64,000 nt of DNA from contig NZ_CM001776.1 in assembly GCF_000332275.1 (NCBI RefSeq), positions 2,190,789 through 2,254,788 on the forward strand, written 5' to 3'. Within the stretch, counting starts at the first letter, position 1. Each line of letters begins with the position of its first letter. The DNA comes from Synechococcus sp. PCC 7336 (GTDB lineage: Bacteria > Cyanobacteriota > Cyanobacteriia > Thermostichales > PCC-7336). The position numbers were made by a program, and so were the translations under genes. The notes beneath the pieces were generated by a model, which was not told the origin of the DNA, did not search any database, and saw nothing but the letters and a program-made list of their open reading frames with translations. This document shows positions 37,295-43,767 of the stretch, one piece after another.

Positions 37295-38017
37295 ATGCCA
37301 TCCTACTATTATCTATTGGTCATGGATGCAGTTGAGTATTTGGAATCTATATCAGATTGCACTATTGATTGTATTATTACCGATCCTCCTTATGAATCAC
37401 TAGAAAAACATCGCAAGGTTGGAACAACTACTCGACTCAAGCAAAGCAAAGCTTCAAGTAATAAATGGTTCGATATTTTTCCAAATAATCGATTTGAAGA
37501 ATTGTTGATTCATTTATTTAGGGTATTAAAGAAGAACTCTCACTTTTATCTTTTCTGTGATCAAACTACAATGTTTGTGGTAAAGCCGATAGCTGAGTCT
37601 GTTGGTTTTCGGTTTTGGAAGCCTCTTGTTTGGGACAAGCAGCGGATAGGCATGGGGTATCACTATCGGAGTAGATATGAGTTTATTTTATTCTTTGAGA
37701 AAGGAAAACGAAAACTCAATGATCTTGGAGTTCCTGACATCATTGAATATCCCAGAATTCATAGAGGATATCCAACGGAAAAGCCCTACAAAGTATCTGA
37801 AGTTCTTGTCAAGCAAAGCACCCAGGTCGGAGAAGTAATCTTAGATCCCTTTGTTGGATCAGGCTCGGTAGGTATAGCTTCAGTCAACTTAGGTCGTCAC
37901 TTTCTAGGTTGTGACTCGAATTCTGAAGCTGTTGCTTTGTCTGATGAACGTATTTCTTCGATGACTGGAAAGCTATCAGAAGACTACTTTAAGGAGCAAA
38001 TGGGGATACTGAAATGA
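37295..38017 (+). CDS. Site-specific DNA methyltransferase (N6-adenine/N4-cytosine, beta type)
   Basis: SAM-dependent DNA methylase of 240 residues. Catalytic motif IV DPPY is early (Asp30, IITDPPYESLEKHRKVGTTT) and the SAM-binding motif I is late (LDPFVGSGSVGIASVNLGRH), the order of beta-class enzymes. The block WDKQRIGMGYHYRSRYEFIL is the typical motif VI-VIII region. I chose the ATG at 37295, with AAGG six to seven bases upstream. First gene of an operon with 4-base ATGA overlap to the next. AT-rich with no GCGATCGC octamer, unlike the chromosome around it. Target sequence unknown. It might be an orphan methylase, but the tight operon suggests a modification-restriction role. Confidence 0.88.
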   Translation: MPSYYYLLVMDAVEYLESISDCTIDCIITDPPYESLEKHRKVGTTTRLKQSKASSNKWFDIFPNNRFEELLIHLFRVLKKNSHFYLFCDQTTMFVVKPIAESVGFRFWKPLVWDKQRIGMGYHYRSRYEFILFFEKGKRKLNDLGVPDIIEYPRIHRGYPTEKPYKVSEVLVKQSTQVGEVILDPFVGSGSVGIASVNLGRHFLGCDSNSEAVALSDERISSMTGKLSEDYFKEQMGILK

Positions 38018-38412
38018 CCCAAAGATCGGAATGGCCTGATTTTTTCCCTGAAGGGGTTCCTCCAGACAGTGCTACCTCAGCTGAAGGAGAAGCTTTTCGG
38101 CTGGTCGCAAGCATTCCTCCATCAGATTCAGACTTTTTGTCCAACATCGAAGAGCGACCCGAACGTAAATTTAAGGACGATAAGATTTGGATAGCTTGTG
38201 GAGTATCATTTCATCGTCAGTTAGAATGTAGCAAGCGGACGAGGAATCGTTACAAACCCTTCCGTAATCGTCGCATTGCTAAAGGAACCCTGAAGGAAGA
38301 ACATGGTGTTCAGTTACCTACAAACAGACAAGGGGATTCACATTTTACTGTCTGGAGACGCAATGGATCGCTTATACACCCAGATTTTATTATTGACGGG
38401 GAGGCATCTTGA
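38014..38412 (+). CDS. Uncharacterised protein in the methyltransferase operon
   Basis: A 132-residue soluble protein whose ATG overlaps the methyltransferase stop (ATGA). Notable conserved-looking segments are EAFRLVASIPPSDSDFLSNI, ERPERKFKDD and IWIACGVSFHR. A basic stretch follows (KRTRNRYKPFRNRRIAKGTL), then a His/Trp-containing end (DSHFTVWRR). I recall similar short proteins beside restriction-modification genes but none with a known activity. No nuclease motif is certain. The basic centre could bind nucleic acid, and the His residues might be catalytic; both are guesses. Confidence 0.75.
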   Translation: MTQRSEWPDFFPEGVPPDSATSAEGEAFRLVASIPPSDSDFLSNIEERPERKFKDDKIWIACGVSFHRQLECSKRTRNRYKPFRNRRIAKGTLKEEHGVQLPTNRQGDSHFTVWRRNGSLIHPDFIIDGEAS

Positions 38413-39698
38413 GTAGTTTTCTTCCTCTTGATACCTCGCTAGGTAAGTTGAGGATAGTTGAGATTCTTGACTGGTACGATGGTCCTCGTCTTTTCATCGC
38501 CGAGAATGCTACGGGCAATCGTTATGTTGCCTTCTGGGCCGATGAGCAAGAAGACGAGACCTTGTGGCTATATTCATCAGTATCTGAGAGCAGGATCGCT
38601 CACCTCGTCTCTGGCAAGCTTGATTTGAGAAGTATTTATACAGAGCCAGAAGATGGAGTAATCTTCTTAATTCGGCTAACCAATCAAGCACAATCATCAG
38701 TAGAAGTGCTTACCCCTAATGAACTAGCACGAGATTTACTTCCTCCTGATGAAGATTTTCTAGTCTCTGATGAAGGATTCTTTTCTGAAAATGATATCGT
38801 AATGGATGTACATACGGGCAACCTCATACACAAGATCGTTGTGAATCGACCGATGTCAAATGCAGCGATTGCTTTTGAATCACTAGCGTCTGTTGCAGCA
38901 AGTTGGTCAAAACTTATTCATTCTGTTTTAGATGTGCCTCCTGTGCCTGTAAGCGCAAGTGTTGGGTCTCTGACTTTTGAGCTTCAGACAGATGCAGGAC
39001 CTAAACTTCCTAATTTTTTTAATACTCTTCGCACTTTGATAGATTCGCCTACTCCTGGACAAATCAGTGAAAGTCTTAACCATCAGAGCTGTAAACTGCT
39101 TGAACTGTTTCTAGGATTGCTCTATAAAAATAGATTAACATTATCTGCGAAGATCAACTCCGAGTCAGAGCATCCTTCCCTTGTAATCTCTCATTCAATT
39201 GTTCAAGATCTTAGATTAGCTCTCATTGATTTCAATCAACAAAGAGTCGAATCAAAAGAAGTTCCCCAAGCAGATGATCTCAACAAGCTGTTCAGAATGC
39301 TTGAGTTAATGAAGGATGGAGATGTTCGTCTTGGCTACAACCTATCTTTGTCGCCAAGACAAGTTAACTACTATAAGCATGCAGCCCGCGTATTGGATTT
39401 ACTAAACGAGAGCGGTTCAATTACAAGTCGAGGGCAGTATCTCATTAGTCTCGAAAAAAATGAGAGATATAATGTTGCTATGATGTTGTTTGAAAGTTCG
39501 CCAGTAGGATTTGCATGGCTTCGTTACAGTAAAGCTCAATCTGCAATTGACCTCGACCCAGAATCTGCCGAGGCTTTCCTAAATTCTCAATGTTCTAATC
39601 TAGCTAATACGACAGTAGGACGACGGGCACAAACACTAAAATATTGGGTTAAATCTTTTCAAGATCGGGAAGATCCTCAACAATCTACTTTGTTTTAA
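38409..39698 (+). CDS. Uncharacterised protein, DUF6575-like N-terminus with C-terminal winged-helix-like region
   Basis: Begins with a TTG that overlaps the previous stop (TTGA) and runs 429 residues. The N-terminal 110 residues (RIVEILDWYDGPRLFIAENA, FWADEQEDETLWLYSSVS) resemble proteins annotated DUF6575, which I recall as functionally unknown. The middle is acidic and helical. The C-terminal 110 residues (VRLGYNLSLSPRQVNYYKHA, ARVLDLLNESGSITSRGQYL, VGRRAQTLKYWV) look like a winged helix followed by the region seen at the end of several restriction-type proteins. This could be the target-recognition or effector component of the operon. No PD-(D/E)XK, HNH or GIY-YIG motif is evident to me. 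Confidence 0.75.
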   Translation: MSSFLPLDTSLGKLRIVEILDWYDGPRLFIAENATGNRYVAFWADEQEDETLWLYSSVSESRIAHLVSGKLDLRSIYTEPEDGVIFLIRLTNQAQSSVEVLTPNELARDLLPPDEDFLVSDEGFFSENDIVMDVHTGNLIHKIVVNRPMSNAAIAFESLASVAASWSKLIHSVLDVPPVPVSASVGSLTFELQTDAGPKLPNFFNTLRTLIDSPTPGQISESLNHQSCKLLELFLGLLYKNRLTLSAKINSESEHPSLVISHSIVQDLRLALIDFNQQRVESKEVPQADDLNKLFRMLELMKDGDVRLGYNLSLSPRQVNYYKHAARVLDLLNESGSITSRGQYLISLEKNERYNVAMMLFESSPVGFAWLRYSKAQSAIDLDPESAEAFLNSQCSNLANTTVGRRAQTLKYWVKSFQDREDPQQSTLF

Positions 39699-40078
39699 AA
39701 TCGTTCTGGTCCTTATTTTTGCACGAATTTCAAAAGATAATTAATAAAACTCTTGCACGCCGGCTGCTGATGGGGCTTCCTCCCTTCCCGCTCCATAATT
39801 GGGTAGTCTTTTTACTCTAATCGCGCCTATTTGGACTGTTTCTGGCCTATGCGAGCTTACACCGGGAAGGGAGTAGTTTATAGCTAGTCTGACAGCTTGC
39901 TGGAAAAGGGTGATGTTGTGAGACTCTGTAAACAGCGGAGCAGGGCGATCCGGCAACCCAGATGAGGAAAAGGTATCGCCAGGAATTTAAGCACGGCGGT
40001 AGTTAGGCATTATATTGGCAAGGATGGTCTGACTTAGACTGTCCGGGCGATCTCTCTAAAAGTTTAATTGGATGATAA
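39699..40078. other. Spacer with one copy of a diverged 90-bp repeat
   Basis: Between the methyltransferase operon and the hicA remnant. It holds the repeat unit at 39875-39966 (see the repeat entry). A 71-residue minus-strand frame here (39741-39956) overlaps that repeat and I do not call it a gene. Confidence 0.55.
39875..39966. repeat. Diverged repeat, first copy (partner at 40815-40904)
   Basis: TTTATAG, TCTGAC, GAAAAGGG(T/G)GAT(G/A)TTG, AGACTC or GACTCC, then GGAGC and GGCGATC...AACCCAG occur in the same order and spacing at both sites. Each copy lies about 40-110 bases upstream of a toxin-antitoxin gene pair. On the minus strand both copies read similarly (APLFTESHNITLFQQAVRLA against APCFVESCNIPLFCQIVRNT), hinting at a former short coding sequence. 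Confidence 0.6.
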
Positions 40079-40340
40079 ATGGGTAAATATGAGAAGCTGC
40101 AGCAAAAGATTCTAGGTGGTAGATCGGATGCAAATATAAACTTTTCAGAGCTTTGCCAACTGCTAATTCGTCTCGGATTTAGCGAAAGAGTTAGAGGAGA
40201 TCGTCATAATTTTCACGAAAAGTGATATCGAGGAGATTATCAATATACAGCCAAAGAATGACAAAGCAAAGCCTTATCAGGTTAAGCAAATCAGAAATAT
40301 GATTGTCAAATATGGTTTAGGAGGTCGAGATGTCGATTAG
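40079..40340 (+). pseudogene. hicA: HicA-type mRNA interferase toxin with a one-base frameshift
   Basis: From ATG 40079 the frame reads MGKYEKLQQKILGGRSDANI, then LCQLLIRLGFSERVRGDRH, and then stops at a TGA after eight unrelated or shared residues. If one A is removed from the AA at 40208-40209, the protein continues IFTKSDIEEIINIQPKNDKA and KPYQVKQIRNMIVKYGLGG to a TAG at 40338-40340. This is a full-length HicA-like protein. The catalytic His of the dsRBD-like fold (GDxHxxF) lies exactly at the lesion. It overlaps hicB by 11 bases. Confidence 0.82.
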
Positions 40341-40542
40341 GTACGAACTAGTCATCTACTGGAGTGACGAAGATAGCGCATTCATCGTAGAGGTACCAGA
40401 ATTGTCTGGTTGCATGGCAGATGGTAAAACTTATCAAGAGGCTGTCACCAATGCAGAGATCGTAATTCGAGAGTGGATAGAAACGGCTAACGAGCTGGGT
40501 CGTTCTATTCCCTCACCAAAAGGTCGACTGATGTATGCCTAA
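40330..40542 (+). CDS. hicB: HicB-type antitoxin
   Basis: A 70-residue HicB-like protein with the partially degraded RNase H-like fold: YELVIYWSDEDSAFIVEVPE, LSGCMADGKTYQEAVTNAEI, IREWIETANELGRSIPSPKG. It lacks a separate C-terminal DNA-binding domain, as in short HicB proteins. An AGGAGGT ribosome-binding site lies just upstream of the ATG, inside the toxin gene. The frame is intact although the upstream hicA is frameshifted. Confidence 0.88.
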   Translation: MSIRYELVIYWSDEDSAFIVEVPELSGCMADGKTYQEAVTNAEIVIREWIETANELGRSIPSPKGRLMYA

Positions 40543-40943
40543 CCCGATCTTGCTTTAGCCAATGAATACCGATTGGACTCTCAGCTAATTGAGCCTGACG
40601 CTACCTTTCACGAAGCTAGCAAGTTTTGATTCTGCAAGGCGATCGTAAAATATGGACAAAAATGCCAGGTTGCTATTTTTCCAAGCTTCCTTTCCTGTCG
40701 CAGCTAGAGAAGTAAAGAGTAGGGCAGGCAGCACCTGAAATCACTTATTCTAGAGTCAAAAACTCCTACTCTCCAGTATATTCAGCAATCAGCGAAAATT
40801 TCAAATGAGGCTTCGTTTATAGTGTTTCTGACGATTTGGCAGAAAAGGGGGATATTGCAAGACTCCACAAAACACGGAGCGCGGCGATCGCTAACCCAGG
40901 TAGGCTAGGCTATCCTGAAGAGAGTCCATAACCTTAGAGAACC
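40543..40943. other. Spacer between the two toxin-antitoxin modules
   Basis: No supported gene. It carries the second copy of the diverged 90-bp repeat at 40815-40904, ending 39 bases before the next antitoxin start. Confidence 0.55.
40815..40904. repeat. Diverged repeat, second copy (partner at 39875-39966)
   Basis: Same ordered blocks as the first copy (TTTATAG, TCTGAC, AGAAAAGGGGGATATTG, GACTCCAC, CGGAGC, GGCGATCGCTAACCCAG). It may supply the promoter of the following vapBC-type operon or mark an insertion boundary. Confidence 0.6.
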
Positions 40944-41180
40944 ATGCTCCAAGCATTAGAAGCAATATTTGATGGCACAGCCCTTCAACTGGAGACACCC
41001 TTAAACCTGGCCGTAGGTACGAGGGTTCGGGTCATCGTTGAAAGTGTATTGCCCAACAAACAAAAAAGATCTGAAACATTTCTTCAAACTGCTAAGTCTT
41101 TACAATTACAGGGCGATCCAGATTGGTCTGAAAAAGTTGACCATTATTTATATGGAGAAACCATTTCTATTGATGAATGA
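40944..41180 (+). CDS. Antitoxin of the AF2212-like/DUF104 kind
   Basis: A 78-residue protein. The first 40 residues (MLQALEAIFDGTALQLETPL, LAVGTRVRVIVE) form the AbrB-like beta hairpin of DUF104 antitoxins. The C-terminal half (FLQTAKSLQLQGDPDWSEKV) is the toxin-neutralising tail. Its stop overlaps the start of the PIN gene by 8 bases (ATGAATGA), ensuring coupled translation. It appears intact. Confidence 0.82.
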   Translation: MLQALEAIFDGTALQLETPLNLAVGTRVRVIVESVLPNKQKRSETFLQTAKSLQLQGDPDWSEKVDHYLYGETISIDE

Positions 41181-41586
41181 AGCGTTTCTAGGCACTTCCT
41201 TTGCTATTGCTTTATCTTCCCTTACGGATCGAAATCATTTACAAGCCATTGAGCTTGCCAATCAGCTTGAGGATAAAAGAACCCGCTTAGTGACCACTCA
41301 GGCAATCTTGCTAGAAATTGGCAACGCAATTTCCAAAGAAAGCTATAGAATAGCCGCAGTCCAACTTTTGGAATCTCTAGAAGCCGATCCCAATGTTGAA
41401 GCTGTATTACTGACAGGTGATTTATACACAACGGCATTTAATCTGTTCAAACAACGAAACGACAAAGAATGGGGCTTAGTTGACTGTATATCATTCATAG
41501 TGATGCAGAATCGAGGAATTACTGATGCATTAACTGCTGACAAACATTTTAATCAGGCAGGGTTTCGCGCATTATTAAGCAATTAG
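41173..41586 (+). CDS. PIN-domain VapC-type protein with the first catalytic Asp replaced by Gly
   Basis: A 137-residue PIN-domain protein starting at the ATG at 41173 that overlaps the antitoxin stop. Three of the acidic positions are kept: the Glu in LLEIGNAISKES, the Asp in WGLVDCISF and the Asp in ALTADKHF. The N-terminal signature reads FLGTSFAIAL where the family has FLDTSFAIAL; codon 7 is GGC. Loss of this metal-binding Asp is expected to abolish RNase activity. The rest of the frame is undamaged, so it may still bind its antitoxin and take part in autoregulation. Confidence 0.85.
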   Translation: MNEAFLGTSFAIALSSLTDRNHLQAIELANQLEDKRTRLVTTQAILLEIGNAISKESYRIAAVQLLESLEADPNVEAVLLTGDLYTTAFNLFKQRNDKEWGLVDCISFIVMQNRGITDALTADKHFNQAGFRALLSN

Positions 41587-41678
41587 CCTCCTTACATATA
41601 AACTAAGTCTAGTCAGAAACCTGTAGTTTTAATGAGGCACTTTTAGTCTCCCTCACTAACGCTGTCGATCGCTGCATT

Positions 41679-41762
41679 AGCCCCCTAAATCTCCCACTAG
41701 TGGGGGATTTAGGGGGCTGAGTGCAATGTCTGAAAACTCCAGGTCTCAACATGAACGAGGTT
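41679..41762. repeat. MITE-like repeat, copy C (ends only)
   Basis: The two inverted ends are directly joined (AGCCCCCTAAATCTCCCACT, then AGTGGGGGATTTAGGGGGCT), forming a 40-bp near-perfect hairpin with the element interior deleted. The shared flank (GAAAACTCCAGGTCTCAACA, reverse orientation) extends to about 41762. It lies in the 323-bp spacer between the PIN gene and phnE and could act as a bidirectional terminator. Confidence 0.75.
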
Positions 41763-41909
41763 TAATAAGGTGGGAGTTTGAGCGGGTTGAGGGGTTGTAG
41801 ATTGAAGATTGGGAAGTCGAGCTTTGAGTGATTATCTACCATCATAAAGATCGAGACATTGGCTAAAGGTCTAACGATCGATCCACTAAGCTAATATTTT
41901 CAGCACTGC

Positions 41910-42749
41910 TCAAACCAGTTGTTTCCTCAGCAACGAAGACAGAAAATCAATCGTACTCGTGGCCGCAATCAGAACGATCAAAATAGCGCAAACTTTACCG
42001 TACTGAAAGGCCCCAAAACTTTGGTATAGCGATACCCCAATCCCGCCAGCCCCCACAATGCCCAAAACCGAAGCAGAACGCACATTTGACTCAAAGCGAT
42101 AGAGCGTAAACGAGGTCCACAGCGGCATCACCTGAGGCAACACCCCAAACACAATTTCCTGAACCTTACTCGCCCCCGTCGCCCGAATCCCCTCCACCGG
42201 CCCAGACTCGATCGCCTCCACCGCCTCCGAAAACAGCTTGCCGAGGGTGCCCGCCGTATGCACGGAGAGAGCCAATACTCCGGCAAACGGCCCCAACCCC
42301 ACCGCCACCACAAAAATCAGCGCAAACACAATCTCGTTAATCGCCCGCATGGCATCCAGTAGGCGACGAACCGGCTGCACCACCCAAACCGGCGAGATAT
42401 TATTCGAAGCCAGCAACGCCAGCGGAGCCGCAGCGATCGCCGCCAGCAACGTTCCCCAAATCCCCATCGCGATCGTTACCCACGTATCTTCGAGATAGAG
42501 CTTCCAGTCAACCCAATCGGGGGGGAAATAGGCCGCCATATACTGCCGCATGTTGTCAGCATTGCGAATCAACTTAAAGGGGTTGACCTCAGACTGCTGA
42601 AATGCGATCGCGAGAATGACCAGCCCCATGAGCCAAAAGCCCACTTTGATGGGGGTGATGCGCTTGCGCTCGCGATCGAGCATGGCGCGGGCGGCAGGGC
42701 TGAAATCGAGTTTTGCGGACGGGAGCTGAATGTCGAAAGAGTCTTGCAT
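41910..42749 (-). CDS. phnE: Phosphonate ABC transporter permease
   Basis: Inner-membrane permease for phosphonate or phosphite uptake. Five to six hydrophobic helices are visible. The binding-protein-dependent permease loop with the EAA-type sequence is in EAVEAIESGPVEGIRATGAS, and VLGIVGAGGIGVSLYQSFG is the typical PhnE end. The length of 279 residues is normal. It lies 20 bases downstream of phnC. No phnD remains upstream, so the transporter would need a binding protein from elsewhere. Confidence 0.9.
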   Translation of the reverse strand: MQDSFDIQLPSAKLDFSPAARAMLDRERKRITPIKVGFWLMGLVILAIAFQQSEVNPFKLIRNADNMRQYMAAYFPPDWVDWKLYLEDTWVTIAMGIWGTLLAAIAAAPLALLASNNISPVWVVQPVRRLLDAMRAINEIVFALIFVVAVGLGPFAGVLALSVHTAGTLGKLFSEAVEAIESGPVEGIRATGASKVQEIVFGVLPQVMPLWTSFTLYRFESNVRSASVLGIVGAGGIGVSLYQSFGAFQYGKVCAILIVLIAATSTIDFLSSLLRKQLV

Positions 42750-42769
42750 AGTGAAGTGGGAAAATATAG

Positions 42770-43561
42770 TCAGGCGTAGGCATGGCCGCGGGCAACCAAC
42801 TCTTCGGCGGCAGTGCCGTAGATGGCGTCCAGTCGGTCGTCGCTGAGGTTGCGGGTGAAACCGTCAAACTGGACAGCGCCGTTTTGCAGGGCAATGGCAC
42901 GGGGATAGTAGCGACGCACCATTTGCACTTGGTGGAGGGAGGCAATCACAGTAATGCCGTCGCGATTGAGCCCGTCCAGCAATTCCATAATCTTGCGGGC
43001 AGACTCGGGATCGAGGGAGGCAATGGGCTCGTCCGCCAGAATCATGCTGGCCCCTTGCACCAAACAGCGGGCGATCGCCACCCGCTGCTGTTGGCCGCCA
43101 GACAACAAAGACGCTCGCTTGTGGGCTTGCTCTAAAATCCCCACCCGCTCCAATGCGGCTAGGGCTTGTAACTTCTCCGCTCGTGAAAACAGCCGCAGAG
43201 CCGATCGCCAAAGAGACACCCGCGCCAAATTGCCCGCCAACACATTCTCTAAAACGGTTAAGCGACGCACTAAGTTGAATTGCTGAAAGATAAATCCGAT
43301 CTGGCTGCGCAACTGCCGCACGCTGGTATGAACCCGGCCATTCGATTGCAGTGGGGTGCCAAAAACCTCTACCGTGCCGCTTTCTGCTGCATGCAATCCA
43401 TTCAGGATGCGTAACAGGGTAGACTTGCCAGAACCTGACGCTCCCACCAAGGCCAGCATCTCTCCTGGCTGAACTGCAAATGTGACATCTCGCACGGCGG
43501 GCTTGCCTTTAAAGCTCTTGCACAACCCACTGACGGTAACTGCAGGGAGATCGATCGCCAC
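42770..43561 (-). CDS. phnC: Phosphonate ABC transporter ATP-binding protein
   Basis: ATPase of the phosphonate importer. Walker A GASGSGKST, signature LSGGQQQRVAIARCL, Walker B MILADEPIASLD and the PhnC-typical IVLENVLAG-like segment (LTVLENVLAGNLARVSLWRS) are present. The GTG start at 43561 shares its G with the TAG of an upstream short frame (TAGTG), the sign of former translational coupling. It is 263 residues long. Pho-type regulation would be expected, but I found no clear Pho box. Confidence 0.92.
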   Translation of the reverse strand: MAIDLPAVTVSGLCKSFKGKPAVRDVTFAVQPGEMLALVGASGSGKSTLLRILNGLHAAESGTVEVFGTPLQSNGRVHTSVRQLRSQIGFIFQQFNLVRRLTVLENVLAGNLARVSLWRSALRLFSRAEKLQALAALERVGILEQAHKRASLLSGGQQQRVAIARCLVQGASMILADEPIASLDPESARKIMELLDGLNRDGITVIASLHQVQMVRRYYPRAIALQNGAVQFDGFTRNLSDDRLDAIYGTAAEELVARGHAYA

Positions 43562-43626
43562 TAAAACGAGCTCGGTAAACGCTGCAGATATTCTGGCATC
43601 ACTTCCTCAATCGAAAGGTTAAGTCC
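43561..43626 (-). pseudogene. Possible 3' remnant of phnD
   Basis: Directly upstream of phnC the frame SIEEVMPEYLQRLPSSF ends in a TAG that overlaps the phnC GTG. It is preceded by a stop after only 21 codons. In phosphonate operons phnD normally sits here. The short peptide is plausible as a binding-protein C-terminus, but too short to prove. Confidence 0.4.
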
Positions 43627-43716
43627 TTATGATGCCAGGATTATACCTAAATGAAAGGGCAGTCGGTGAAGCCAGTTTCAAGTGGGATTCAAGCTCGCTG
43701 CATTGGCCTTCACCCC

Positions 43717-43751
43717 CGGCCCCTCTCCCGAGGGAGAGGGGAGGAACAGCC
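43717..43751. repeat. Palindromic REP-like repeat, copy 1
   Basis: CGGCCCCTCTCCCGAGGGAG, then AGGGGAGGAACAGCC. The arms CCCCTCTCCC and GGGAGAGGGG form a 10-bp hairpin. A second copy sits on the far side of the P450 gene, where an insertion sequence has split it. It lies between the phn genes and the P450 3' end. Confidence 0.75.
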
Positions 43752-43767
43752 TTCGAGCTCTCATGTT

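Noticed and set aside
39741-39956. 71-residue minus-strand frame as a gene
   Set aside because: It overlaps a diverged repeat and has no start signals; partial conservation in the second repeat copy is noted, but the second copy is not open.
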